Shown: in pieces, positions 8,840-21,815 of the stretch
How positions within the stretch are numbered: the stretch's first letter is position 1
Layout: each line of letters opens with the position of its first letter
Assembly (NCBI GenBank): GCA_013423325.1
Contig: BLJB01000026.1
Coordinates: forward strand, 186,001 to 250,000
Direction of reading: 5' to 3'
DNA length: 64,000 nucleotides
Source: Usnea hakonensis
Taxonomy: Eukaryota > Ascomycota > Lecanoromycetes > Lecanorales > Parmeliaceae
The notes under the pieces: generated by a model
The model's database searches: none
Told to the model about the DNA's origin: nothing
The model's input: only the letters and a program-made list of their open reading frames with translations
Position numbers and translations under genes: made by a program

Positions 8840-11836
8840 TCAACAAGCTATATACTTGCCACTCATCAACTTTTTATGTACCGGCACCTCCTTCCACGTT
8901 CCCATCCCACTCGATGCAGTACTCTCGTCCGCGAAAGGATCACTGCCTCCCTCTTCTTTGCTGCCCATCTGGCTAAGACTCAACCCACTGCCGAGTCCCA
9001 CTGCCGCGTCGCCACTGATCTCCCATCGCATCTCCACATTGCCCGGCTTTGCTTCACCCTCCGTGTTAAAGCGCGCTAGAAGCTTCTGCGGCGCTTCGGC
9101 ATAGCCGTCCAGGGTCATGTCCCCTAGCTTCCAATATATCATGCATCTCTCTTTGGAGAAGATGCCCTGCGGCTTGGACTGGCAGCTGAGCGCCTTGGCA
9201 TTCTCAACGCTGATGAAGACTATGACGTTTTTGAGCGATACACTCCTCTTGGCAGGCGAGGAGAAGGCAGGATTGAATGCATAAGTCAGGATGACGGAAG
9301 CTGTTGTTGGTTGAATCTTCCAACTTGGTGTCATCGAGACGGGCGCGTGTGCAGCTAGAGACGAGTCTTCGAGATGGACCTGGTATTTGAAAGCTACCGA
9401 TGGACGAGAGACTTGGGAAACGTTTACCATGTATTCGCCAGATCTGGACGTTATTTGGGAGATAAAAGTAGGATTTGGTGCTACCTTCTCAAGGACTGGA
9501 AAGTTTTCCAGTCGAATGTTCTCTGACCCAGATGAAGACGTCGTTTCGCTGGAATTGTGTTGCAAGGCAAGCTCTCCAATGACGACTGCCTTGACAACTT
9601 CATCCTTCTCAAATGTCGCACTCACGGTCTCAACGATCGATGCGTTGAGTCCTGGTTGACGCATTTGAGGATGTGTGACAGCTGTAGATGCCATACTGCT
9701 AATGGAGTGTGCAGATCGGATGGACTGCGCATCGGAACCCCTCTGAGCGTCTAGTGGTAAGGGCGGTACGCCTCCTAGACTGAACGGTGGCGCAGATGGC
9801 CCTTGCGGACCTCCGAGGCCAGCGCTCTCGAGCGACTGGCCGCTAGGTACAAACACTGTGTTCCTGACATCTCGGCGCCCTCGTACTGTGCCGGGCTTTC
9901 TAGGAGTGGCGACTTGAGATGCTTGCTGGAGAAAGATAAGCAAAACTCGAACACCTCTACGGACGAACAACTTACTGCTCGTAAAGCATTAGCAACGCTT
10001 GAAAAAGCCGATTGTGCGTCCGGGTCTTCTTTGATGGGTTCGGGTCGTATGTCCAGTTTGAATTGAGACTGTCCGTTTTCACTATGTCCGTTAGCTATGT
10101 TGATAAATTTCGAGATCATCCTCACCCAGCTGCCGCTGCTTCCTGTTGAGCACGAGTGATATCATCCACAGCTGATGATGGGACACTGTAGCCTTCGGAA
10201 TCACGCTGCGTCTACAGATATCAGTAGTGAACGACGCTTCCGTATTGACTACTTCTTACCTCGGCCGCTTTGCCTGGTGGTGGGCCTGGCGGTGGGGCAG
10301 CCTGGGTCTCCTGCACCGTGGCTAGGTCACGATTTGCTGGGCCTGATGTTCCGTTCGTCATACCAGGTAGACTCGATACTCTAGTAGGTGCGGGCTGAAT
10401 CGTATCACCATTGACCTGCTCATTCAAACGCCGCCGCTCTGGCGACGGGGGTCTCTCTGTAGACTGTGACGTATCAGTTTCTACGAGTTGAGTCGCGTTC
10501 GGAGGAGGGGATATTGGCAGGTTCGACGCTGATGAAGGCGGAGACGGTATAGACTCCATGTTTTGATGCGAGCTCGTTCCCCTGCGCAATGGATTCCTCA
10601 TCGGTCGCGACCTTTTCTCGGGAGATGGGGGCCGGTCCATGCCCTTGGCACCTTTATTTGAGCGGCCAGCCAAAACGGTGCCCAAGCGCCTGAGACCGCC
10701 AAAGCTGCTTTTCGGTAGTGGAGCTGGAGCTGTCATGTTATTAGTCCTATATGTCAATTGCATTCGAAGGCACCTACCAGTTCCGGCTCTAGAAGCCGTC
10801 GAGATGGGACTTGACCTGTTGTCCTCCTGACGAACTCGCTCCCGAGACGGCGTAAGAGTTGGAGGAGAATTAGCGGCTGCAGTTGGTGCTGGGGCAGGAT
10901 CTGCTATCGAACTACCGGTCGTTGCGCTTCGGTTTGCATGTCTTTGTGATACAGTTGAATCCACCCCAGCGTTCTGCGCAACAAAGGTCGAAATTTCTTC
11001 GGCAGTATTCACATTCAACAAAGCATTCAGACAGCTCTCAGCAGTTATGCGATTTCTTTCTACCAGGTCAACCTCGTGTGTCTCGAGTTGGGTGAGCACA
11101 TCTCGTAGATGATTGACCCTGCTCTCGTCCAAGGCCTGGAGCTGCTCGAAAACGTATGGTGCCTGAGACTCCCATGACTGATTCGCAGCATCAACATCGG
11201 AAGTGGCGTTGGCAACCTTGCTGGTGTTCGACTTGCCCCCCACGAGCTTTTGTGCCCTCTTCTGTGCCCCATCAAGGTCCTTGGCCACGGCTGCTAGATT
11301 GCCCTGGATAGTGCTGATGCCCTGCATTTCTCTATTCTTGACATGAAATTCTTTCAATGGACGCTCGACGTCCGATTCCATCTTGGTAGCGAGAATGCTA
11401 TGTGACTCCGCCAGAGACTGCATCGAGCTGACAATGCTCTGCCATGGCGTCCGAAAGACTCTGACTAAAGTCAACAAAATTTGAGAATACAGATACAGCG
11501 AGTGTGCCCACCCAAGCTCCGCAGCAGCATCATGTGGCCGTCTGCCTGCCAATTTCCTTAAGCCTTGCACATACGTTTCTTCAACGCGCCGTCGCTCCTG
11601 TCAAGTACGTGAGTAGATGCCGATAACATATGGGTCTTGATCGCCTACCGCAAGCCAGTCAGCGATATCTATATTAATCTTCGCAATCAATTTGACCCGC
11701 TCATCCAGAACGGACACTGCTTGATTGGGCGACAGGGAGCGCTGCACAAACAATTAGCACGGATCTATACACTCAAACAGCGTCTGCTGCTTTGACTTAC
11801 CAGTAGCGCTGGATACTCTTGACGTGAAAGCTCCAT
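8840..11836 (-). CDS. SYP1: Syp1-type F-BAR/muniscin endocytic adaptor
   Basis: Syp1 arrives early at sites of clathrin-mediated endocytosis, bends membrane through its F-BAR domain and binds cargo through a C-terminal mu-homology domain. I model eight exons: 11836-11801, 11741-11649, 11597-11512, 11460-10778, 10729-10260, 10211-10126, 10081-9976 and 9925-8840, all GT-AG, giving 881 aa. The spliced N terminus (MELSRQEYPALL, then NQAVSVLDERVKLIAKIN) and EQLQALDESRVNHLRDVL mark the F-BAR domain (about 1-250). A Pro/Ser-rich linker with PPSPEKR and PPSPERR motifs follows (about 280-600). The mu-homology domain starts near residue 620 (TFEKDEVVKAVVIGELAL) and reaches the C terminus. The conserved block VRGRRDVRNTVFVP precedes it. 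Three of the exons are under 100 bases; their boundaries fit frame and family but lack transcript support. Confidence 0.9.
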
Positions 11837-12519
11837 TGTTCCTCATCTGCCAAGCCAGCAAGTTGAGACCGTTATGTGTCATCTATCACGCTGCATGTGG
11901 CAGGCATGGCAGGCATGGGAACCGCAGGATTACGACCTCGGAGCTGACGGCAAAGCTTTAGCTTTAATGTTTTACGGACGCGACATACGATATACGGTAA
12001 CGTACCCTCGGGGTGTGCGAAATAAACTGCAGTGTGGCGCAATTCTGAAGTCGGATAAGTCTACAAAGATTCAATATACGCAAATATATCTGGTGAGGAA
12101 TTTTTATAAATAGTTAATTAGAGTAACTTTTAAACTAGAATTTTTATAATCTGAGTATTCGTGATCGAATTATGAGTCTTGGTAGAACTTGGAGGTTGCT
12201 GTTTTTCGCGGGCCCTAAGTGCAGTTTATTTCGCACACCCCGAGGTACCTTGTTATAACCGTGTGGGTATGCGCTACGGTAAATTACCTTACGATCATAA
12301 CCGATCGACAGCATGACAATGAATACTTTGCTACCTTGATGTCCTTCATTGGACATTCAAAATGTGTTTGTTTTGCCTCTGACTCTTCACTTGATCCTCT
12401 CTCCAATAGGTAAACCGTAGATTCGTTCACAAATGTGTCTTCTTTCCATTTCGTCCCTTTGCCATCTCTATATCTCTACATGAGTTGAAAAAAAGAAGAA
12501 CAGACCTAGATAGAGTAGG
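11837..12519. other. Intergenic region upstream of SYP1, containing an inverted-repeat element
   Basis: Apart from the element at 12005-12245 this region holds no gene I can support. The stretch next to 11837 is the likely SYP1 promoter. Bases 12250-12519 are AT-rich and unremarkable. Confidence 0.5.
12005..12245. mobile_element. MITE-like element with 26-bp terminal inverted repeats
   Basis: The left end (12005-12031) and the right end (12220-12245) are near-perfect inverted copies: both read CCTCGGGGTGTGCGAAATAA followed by ACTGCA inward, with one extra C on the left. Both copies are bordered by TA (12003-12004 and 12246-12247), which fits a TA target duplication as in Tc1/mariner-type elements. 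The 190-base interior is AT-rich with no ORF, so the element is non-autonomous. Weaker inverted similarity continues outside the TA borders (about 11965-12004 against 12246-12290), so the true ends may lie further out. I do not recognise the family. Confidence 0.7.
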
Positions 12520-12790
12520 ATGGCATCTCCTGCGCCATGGCAATCTCAACTCAGTTTTTCCGAACGTATGAGCCATACTATGAAAATGCAAGTGCTTTCT
12601 ATTGGTTTCTCCATGTCACAGAACCATAAGCATTGACCGAAAGCCAGTATGAATTCTTTCTCTTCTGCCTATCCAGATATGGACACGAATCAAGCCCAAC
12701 GAGAAGGCAGATTTACGGAGAGAGTTCTATACGAAGATGCACAGTCAAAAGTCGGTTCAATTCATGCACGAAATTGGCCTTGAATCTTAA
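12520..12790 (+). CDS. Small two-exon hypothetical protein (61 aa), uncertain
   Basis: I do not recognise this protein. Exon 1 (12520-12591) encodes MASPAPWQSQLSFSERMSHT then MKMQ, and exon 2 (12677-12790) continues in phase 0 with IWTRIKPNEKADLRREFYTK, ending in VQFMHEIGLES and a TAA stop. The donor is GTGCTT and the acceptor CAG after a pyrimidine-rich run. The amino-acid composition is balanced and protein-like, with many charged residues. Immediately downstream (12802 on), the kinase frame is open before its first Met and reads DDYYQRGKELIDRHEKLRK, also protein-like. A weak donor (GTTCAA at 12755) would join exon 2 to it in frame, making this the 5' end of the kinase gene. Either model could be right. 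Both depend on splice calls by eye. Confidence 0.4.
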
Positions 12791-12873
12791 ACACCGCACA
12801 GGACGATTACTACCAGCGAGGCAAGGAGTTGATCGACAGGCACGAGAAGTTGCGGAAAGCATGCAATCCGTCA

Positions 12874-13951
12874 ATGAGGCCAGACGATGAGGTACTATCG
12901 CCGCCAATGTCCACGCTGGGGGACTCCTCCCATCAATTACGCCAAACTATTGGACCCTTCACCAATTGCACCTACCACGCAACTGGCCTGTCCTCCGGCT
13001 CTGTCATTTATAAACATATCGACACTGATCATTCCAAAGTCTTAGCAGTCAAAGCCACAGCACCATCTCAAAACCTCCCACCCCATGACTCCAAGCGCGA
13101 AGCACGCATCCTCGCAGCCGCTGCCCATTCGTACATTATTCCCCTTCTTACCACGCACACCCTCTCCTCACAATTTCTGCTCGTCTTCCCCTTTCAACCC
13201 TTTGCTCTAGACACAGTCCTTAGCGCAGGATATCCTCTCAACGCGAAGTCAGCACGCGATATACTCGAAGGTCTGTTCCGAGCCCTCGCTCACATACATT
13301 CGAAAGGAATCATTCACCGCGACATCAAACCCGCCAACATCCTGCTCGCAACCCCAGAGGGACCCGCCTTCCTTGCAGATTTTGGAATTGCTTGGTCTCC
13401 TGATGACCCGGCATCCGAGCCTTCTGACCAGAAGATCACTGACGTAGGAACCACTTGTTACCGTGCCCCGGAGCTACTCTTCGGTCATAAGGCCTATGGA
13501 CCTGGCATGGACTTGTGGGCTGCCGGTTGCGTAGTAGCGGAATGCGTCTGGCGTGGGTTTGTTTCGGATGACAAGCAGAGTGACAGGAAAAGGGAGACTG
13601 GATGGACTCTCTTTGATGCTGGGCAACTAGGGAGTGAATTGGCATTGGTCAAATCAATCTTCGAGACACTGGGAACCCCGACTGACGAGACATGGCCGGT
13701 AAATAGCCTTTCAGTCCTCTATGAAACCCATCCTCAAAGACATGACAATTGTAGCCAAGTGCTTACCGTGCCCCCAGGAAGCCGAAACCTTCCCAGACTG
13801 GAACAAGGTGACCTTCCATGCCTTCCCCTCCAAGTCATGGGAAGACATACTCCCGCTAGCCTCTGAACAAGCTCGAGATCTGGTCACCAGACTAGTCGTA
13901 TACCAAAGTACTTCACGACTCACTGCGCCGGAGGTCAGCGTTCTCCCGTGA
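12874..13951 (+). CDS. Ser/Thr protein kinase, CAK/Csk1-like
   Basis: Predicted CMGC-type kinase related to fungal CDK-activating kinases. Modelled exons are 12874-13698 and 13778-13951 (intron GT-AG), 332 aa. Visible motifs: the ATP-binding lysine in VLAVKAT, the helix C glutamate in SKREARIL, the catalytic loop IIHRDIKPANILL, the metal-binding LADFGIAW, the activation segment end GTTCYRAPELLFG, and the lobe motif DLWAAGCVVAE. The Gly-rich loop is degenerate: no GxGxxG precedes the lysine. The frame is open upstream of the chosen Met to at least 12802, so N-terminal exons may be missing (see the ORF at 12520). The C terminus is also uncertain: after RLTAPE the frame stops at 13951, but a GTCAGC donor at 13934 could splice to acceptors ending at 14022 or 14081, the latter after a long T run. 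Substrate is inferred only from family resemblance. Confidence 0.75.
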
Positions 13952-14899
13952 GAAGTGATCAAAAAAAGACCTTTTGCTGACGGTGCAACCGAGACAGGCT
14001 CTGACCCACGTATTCTTTTCAGAAAGGCCTGCAAGTTGACCGTGAGAGCGCAAGCGGATAAAAACTTTTTTTTTTTGCAGACAAAGCTGAACAGGATGGG
14101 AATCCCCGCCCTCACCTCGGAAGCCATACCTTCGCAAGGCAAGTCCGAAATACAGAAACGATGATTGGTGGGACACACTTCTATGACTATTCCCAAAGCT
14201 AGCCTGACGATTGAAGAAGAAATTGCCTCACTCAAGAGGTCACGTTCCAAACTTACGTATCCCCCAAAGCCAGCTCAACGACCGTCAAGAAACCCATTAC
14301 TCCTCAAAAGCCGCATGACAGCAACAAAGTAAAACAACTACCCTACTTTCCTGCAAACAGGCAGGAACCTACCTACCACACCGAAGTAGCTGGAAACGTC
14401 GACGGCCAGCCAAATTCTATTCTGCAGCCAGGAGGGACACGCGTTAGGGCGGTGAGTCACGGTGACGCGTCATAGAAAAGAAGGCCTTGCTTTGTAGGAT
14501 AAGACGCTCGAGCATTGGATAAAGTAGATGAAATAGAAGCACAAGCACAATGCATGGTGAGCAGCAGTAGTAGTAGTAGTATGTGTTCAAAGACGAAGAT
14601 TCATCGTCGTTCGTCAAGCTATCATTGAGTCCCAGCGACCATCGTCACTGAATTATGATACAAAAAGCAAGCCCCGTGCTCTTCCCTGAGCAACACCGTG
14701 AAGAACCACCGAAGGATCTCGACCTTATACGCAATATCTAGAGCAAACCATGGAAATGCCTGACGACCAGCTAGCTACAAAAGATCTCGCTCAAAGCAAC
14801 GAGTGCTTTTCCTCCATGTTTGTCCACCGAGATGGCCGTCATGTTCGAGCGGGTATGTCGAGAAGTGATGAAGCCAGATGTCGATTAAAGTAGAGGCAT
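13952..14899. other. Intergenic stretch between the kinase and histone H3
   Basis: No independent gene is supported. Bases 13952-14164 may contain a last kinase exon: a T-rich run at 14067-14078 leads to TGCAG and an open frame ending at 14164. A GCAGCAGTAGTAGTAGTAGT microsatellite lies at about 14561-14581. The part next to 14899 is the H3 3' flank. Confidence 0.45.
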
Positions 14900-15561
<662 letters not shown>

Positions 15562-16338
15562 TGCTAATGATAGATTTGATGATGAAAATGAGGTTGGAAT
15601 TGTATGTGGAGTTGTTGTGGATGATGTTGTCGATGTTGTTTGATGACGGTGATGGTTGGATGGGGGAAGGTGGAAGATGGAAGAAAGTGGGAATAAGTAG
15701 TTTATCGAAGAAAGTGATGATCAGGCAGGCGCGGGCGGATTACGCGCTAGTGGGAATTCATTTGTTTGATGTGCTGGAATTGAGCATTCTATTTTGCCAT
15801 TTCGTAGGGCTGAATTTTTGGTAGGAGTGAACATGAAAAGTGGAAAAAAAAAGAATTCAATTTTGGACCAATCAGTATTCGCCAAAGTTAAGCGACCGCC
15901 AAAATGCTTTGTTCTTCAGCAATGTGGATTTTATTCTGACTCAACGACCACTTTTTTAATTCTACAAATTTCAGAAATCGCTTTAATGATTTGTTCACAC
16001 TCAGCATTCAAATCATGTGTCAATTGTAAGACATAATGGTTGTTAGAGAATTTATGCTCAGTTTCAGTGCTGCTGCAGGCTTGACAAAGATCGGAGCTAG
16101 TGATATGAACCCTCTCAGATTAGAAACGTCAAAAGCGGCTTAGCGTGCTGCGCAAGTCAATCACACTTGGCAGCCAGACTGCCTGAAATATCTCCAGTGG
16201 TAATACATCTTACATTTTACAATCTCCATCCACCGCTATCAATTCGATCCATCCACTATCAAACAAAGCCATCCTTCATCCACATTCTAAACACTCAGCT
16301 ACCCAAAGCTTACCTCTTCACTTCTCAATACCATCAAC
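15562..16338. promoter_or_regulatory. Shared divergent H3-H4 promoter region
   Basis: The two histone genes are transcribed outward from this 777-base region, so it must contain both promoters. A CCAAT box (15868-15872, within GGACCAATCAGT) sits near the middle. The H4 leader (about 16200-16338) is C/T-rich with repeated ATCCA-type words. I could not identify a TATA box with certainty. Confidence 0.7.
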
Positions 16339-16817
<479 letters not shown>

Positions 16818-17404
16818 GTTCCTCGCTCTCCCACTTCACGACTTTCTTCATGGCTCGCCACAACAATCACACAACACGCGCTTGGATCAGGTGGATCGGT
16901 GGTGGGGCGATGACTCATGGTGGCTGCAAAGGTTTTCGCTATGGGGTTCTTGCTTTGTATCATAACAGCTCATGGGGAGCAGGGGAGTCATGTGGATAGG
17001 TCAACTATGGAATGATACCAAATAATTCCGCCAATCTTTACCAACTCATTTGCTGTGTCTTGTGCATATCGGCTTCTGTGACTCATCTTTACTAAAAATA
17101 TGACCAATTGGTGTTATTGCCTCGCACTCAGAGTGAGCTTCCTGAACGCGTCTTTTTCGCTCTGAATTATTAGTCCAAAAATATGGTTGCCTGTGATGCT
17201 TCCCGTCTAGATGTATCAGCCAAACGTGTCTCTATAGCTAGTTGCTCGCCCTATGTTGGAAGGTTATTCCATCCGGAGGACATTATAAGCGGAGAGTGAT
17301 TATATGCGTTGCTATTATATACGTGATTGCATTGTTGCAATTTGGATACTTGGGCATCTGCTGAGAAGATGCTGCTACCACTCACTGACCCTTTCTCGCT
17401 CCCA
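16818..17404. other. 3' flanks of histone H4 and the SDR gene
   Basis: The flanking genes converge here. I see no gene and no repeat in these 587 bases; the DNA probably holds the two 3' untranslated regions and terminators. Confidence 0.5.
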
Positions 17405-18480
17405 CTACGCACTCCAGTCAATAATCTCCATTTCAGGATAAAAGATTGAGCCACAATACAATCGCAGGAGGAGATTCTCCCACGACGTGTCTTGCGACTC
17501 GAGTTAGGGTGCAGAGTAGGAAGAAATGATTTGGGGGAATAGCTTACGAACTCCCCAGCCTTCCCTCCAATATCCCCACAGGCCAAAAACACCGGCGTCT
17601 GCGCCCCCTCATCCACCGTCTTTGCGCCTCTATGCTTCGTCATTTCCGTGTTCACGTATCCCGGGCAGCAGCTGTTAACCAGCACCCCTTTCCCCATCTG
17701 CCCCTCCGCCACCTCCAACGCAATAGCCCTTGTCATACCCGTGACGCCGCTCTTGCTCACGGCATAGGCAGCGCTGGGCCAGCCTTGCTCTTTCTCCTCG
17801 CCTTGCTCGACGGCTTTTGTGAAGGATTCCATGAGCTTGGTGACGTCGTTGACGGTCTTGGAGTCGGCGAACGCGGTGCGGATTTCTTCGGAGTATTTGG
17901 AGTTGAGTCGGCCTACCACGCTGGATATATTCACCAGACGACCACCGGGGCGGATCAAGGGAAGGAAATTGCGTGTGGCTGTTAAAGTGCCATAATAGTT
18001 GCATTGTAGGGTTTCCTTGACGACGTTGATATCTAGATGTGTGCGTGTAAGTAATTAGCTTGAAGCCAGGCAGATGACTAGGAGAGGATAAGAGGCCCAG
18101 TGCGAGCAGAGCATACCGAAGCCATTCATCGCAATACCAGCATTGTTGACCACCATATCAATTCCCTCGGGGTGTTCTTTCTTCAAGAATCCCGCAAAGT
18201 CCTGTATGCTTTTGGTCTTACTAATGTCAAGCCCATGGTACTCGACCGTCGTCAATCCCCCATGCTGCGCCAGCGCCTCTGCTTTCTTCAACTGCGCGTC
18301 GTCCTCAAGCGTCCTGACCGCGTCTTCTCCCCTTCCCTTATCCCTCGCGCACAAGTAGATGAGCAAAGGCCCATTATTGAAAGCTGAGGACGGGTATTGC
18401 AGCGCTAGGTTGCGGACGATGGCAAGGCCAATGCCTTTGTTCGCGCCTGTGACGGCGGCGATACGAGAAAATTGAGGCAT
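17405..18480 (-). CDS. Short-chain dehydrogenase, carbonyl reductase (CBR) type
   Basis: Predicted NADPH-dependent reductase of ketones, aldehydes or quinones. Exons 18480-18117, 18032-17548 and 17476-17405 give 306 aa. The Rossmann motif TGANKGIG is at residues 11-18, the NNAG motif follows DMVV, the catalytic Ser is in NISSVVGRLN, and the catalytic pair is in YAVSK. The roughly 45-residue insert between the catalytic Ser and Tyr (containing KYSEEIRTAFADSK) is the signature of the CBR1 branch. The post-catalytic CCPGYVNTEMT is conserved. The final exon is short: NLLLRLYCGS, then PEMEIIDW and the stop, where most CBRs end with a comparable I-x-W tail. A Met 10 residues upstream (18510) is an alternative start. 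Substrate cannot be predicted. Confidence 0.85.
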
Positions 18481-20061
18481 GGGATCTTGGGAGCGCAGAT
18501 GTGGTGGCATGCGAATGAGGGCATTCGAAAATGTCTTGCGGCAACCCTAACCCTGAACGTAGGATTGAAAGAGAACGATTATTGCCTCGAAGACTCTTTA
18601 CCTTAACGTATGTACTTATTTTATGTTACCTTTTACTTATACTTGATACCGTCGTAAACGATAGAAAATCCCGAAAAGGTGTTACGATGGGCCGAAGAAG
18701 CATCAAGTCATCATCGTGGTTGTTCTCTCTCAAATTGAAAAAGATCGCGTTGCATTGTTGGTCAAAATCAATCAAGAAGCCTTGGAATTCATCAAATTTG
18801 TAGATCTACTCACCATCTCATGATTTTTCACTTGTAATTACTCATACTCTTTTGTTATCCTTCAGTGCGTCTGTGAGATGTTCAAAATCTGCTATTTGAA
18901 AGATAGTGGTGGCTACAGGACGCAGTATCAGAACGCTGGGAATATGCTTTGCACTCGGATACTGAAGAGCACGTCTGCTCAAATGCCCTAGATAACAACA
19001 AAGAATAATCGGCTCAAGCTGTCGAAGCGTAAATGTACACTGCTACTGTATTTTAGACGTGCGGAAAGCCCGACGCTGATCAAAGGATATGGAACGGTCA
19101 CCTTGACTAGAGAATGCTCTTATGAGAGAAGGGGACAAATCGCGCGTTCTGGAGTACTCTCCAGGCTGCCAAATGCGACAACTCTTGAACCATTGTGCCT
19201 GATCATGTGCCATAGCCACGTAAGCGCCGTGGGAGAAATCGGAAAACCAACCACCCCGTTGTACTCGTATCAGCGCCATTAGAAATCGACCCCGATACTG
19301 GTAGTATGCAACACCCGGACACACAAGTGCGACGCAAGACAGTGCTCAGTCCTGAAGAAATTCATGTTGCAATGGCGCCTTGGCTTTGAAGAGCACCGCT
19401 AAAACGACTGCTTCTTGACCTCCTCTTTGACTGAAGTAGATTTTATCAGAAGAAGAATGAAAGGGAGCCAAGTCAGCTGTGTGAGTACAGTGATGACTTG
19501 TAATGATGATGAATCACACGGATCCTCTTGTTGTTGCTGATGCGGACACGGACCTAGACTCCCGCCGAGAGTTCGAAGCTGGTCAGCTCTTGCGTTCCTG
19601 CGCTTCCATCAAGTATCCCGCCAGGCAAGCCCCACGCCCTTCGCAATGTTTGTTTGAGTCATACGATCCGGCGATAACATTGGCATTTGTTGTTGTAGAC
19701 GCGGTAAATCCGGACTCTTGGAAACCATGCGCAATCGTAAAAGGCATTGTTCCGGAAGGCGATGTGACCCTGCAAAATAGACGCCTATGTAGCTCTCTCC
19801 GCTCTTTCCGTACAAGTACCCCGGGAGCCCGGATCTCGCCATGTCAGGAGTGCTGAATGAGGAGTGGGGAAATCATCCTCTCAAGATGATCGTTCTCGCA
19901 AGATGTAGCCATTCTCGCAAGATGGTACTCAACAAGGGAAGAGTAATGGCGAAGCGAGCGTTAGCTCGCAGCAGCTTCCTGTCAACATTAGCCATGCAGC
20001 AATTCTCGTGGTCCACCGGAGAAGACGACGGAGGTTGCATGAGAGCTCAGCTATGATGTTG

Positions 20062-20120
20062 AGGGTGTGCCACAGTGTATTGGTGAGCCACAATGCAGTT
20101 TGGTGAGCCACAATGCAGGA
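20062..20120. repeat. Tandem repeat, 20-bp unit
   Basis: Two adjacent copies (20081-20100 and 20101-20120) share TGGTGAGCCACAATGCAG and differ only in their last two bases. A third, diverged copy (GGTGTGCCACAGTGTATT) precedes them. Confidence 0.8.
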
Positions 20121-21784
20121 GAAGCATCTCGAACATCGGAGTGCACGAGGAATACTATGGAACCTTTGACAGAAATTTTCTCTCCCTACCAATCCAAATC
20201 CTTGGCAATTGGGTCATCCCGACGGGCTAGCTTCGGCATTAAATCCGTCAGGGATCTACATACCCTTTTGGGCTGATAAGAAATTGAACAGACGAACACA
20301 GCCACAAAATATTGAATATTGAGTGCAGGCTAAGCCTTTGAACTATGCCTTAAATAGACTGGTGTTGCCAGCTAAGACTGCATAGAACGGAACTAGAAGC
20401 CCACCTTATGGTTCTGACGGAAGCCTCAATTTCTAGATCCCCTACCTACCTATCTACTAGGTACCTTAGTTAGTAACAATACTAGAGGGTAGACTATAAT
20501 CTTCCTTGCTTCTGAATCCTTCAGCTCTGCAGCGTTGCACACAGACCACATCTTAAAGAGAGTACCTAGGTACCTAGCCTCGTTGAAATAAACTATCGGT
20601 AGGGTGTACCTGCAGATGTGGGTTAGGTTTTTGAGGCTCTCTGACGCCCTCCATGATGCATTTCATTCGTTTTCGCTTCTCAAGCCATCCTGTTTCCTTT
20701 TACTCCGTATGCGAGCGGTCATACCCCATGGTACGAGTACCGCGTGCGTTAGCCTCATCGAGTTGCTTCATCCCACTGCATCGGGCCCCTCCGCCGACCA
20801 TTAAAATTCAAAATTACCTTTGTGTGTGAAATATTATTACTCCGTATTGAACGTGTAGTCTTATTGTCTGAGTACGTCAAGCCACAAGGAAATTGTCCGT
20901 AAGTTGCTGGAGTCTTGTGTTGTCGTACTCGTGACTACAAGCGTAACATGACTGCAGCCTGCACCAATAACAATCATCCTCTGGTGATGACAGATGAGAA
21001 AGCGTCAAATTTAGTCAGCTGATTGTGCTCACATGATCGTTTCTGGCTTCTTGTTCAACGCCGAACAAGTCGGTGCATTGCGCGTCCTGGCCAGGTACTC
21101 TGTCATAATCATGCTCGCTACTACCGAACTGTATCATGCCAGCTGAAATGCATAAGTTGGAAGTAAGGTATAGACAATGACGGCGGCTCTGGAGCCGTCC
21201 AAGTTGCAAGCCTGAAGCCTGAAGCAGAAGGAGCACGCGATTGGGAGAGAGACGCTCTGTGTTTCCGGGTGTTGTATTCCTCCATGCATGATTGGGACCA
21301 GGTGAAGATACGATGCGTCTTCAGCCACATCATCAACTCAGCCACATCACGACGAATATTGTACCCCAGAGATTCAGAGGACAGAGATTCAGGGAAGAGG
21401 GAAGCTGCAGCATCATGCATGCGTAGAGTGATCCTTCCAATGAGATTTGGGGAGAGAAAAGATCTGGATTTGTTATACTGTAAATAGAAAGTCTAGCCTG
21501 TCGATCAGTGTCGAAATGGGAGAAAAGAGGGGGGGCCGAATCAACGAAATACCCTGCCGGATGCTGCGCAAACTTACCCTGACTGGACTAGCCTCGGCCC
21601 AAGATCGGGATGTACATCCTCGGGTCACGGTAAAAAAACCAAAAAATCGAGACGGTGACGTACGTCGAAAAAAGATTAGCTTCTTTAAAGGCAGAGAGGA
21701 TTCAGCAGGATAAAGTAATTATAGGCCCTTTTGAAGCAGACAAAGAGTCATTATTATTATTATTCAAATACTCCCATCAGTGCC

Positions 21785-21815
21785 ACTGCTACTCACTGCT
21801 ACTCACTGCTACTTT
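21785..21815. repeat. Tandem repeat, 10-bp unit
   Basis: The word ACTGCTACTC is repeated almost three times in a row, in the leader region about 350 bases upstream of the C2H2 gene start. Confidence 0.8.

Noticed and set aside
19503..19856. 117-codon frame in the gene-poor island
   Set aside because: No family resemblance and no convincing splice extension on either side.
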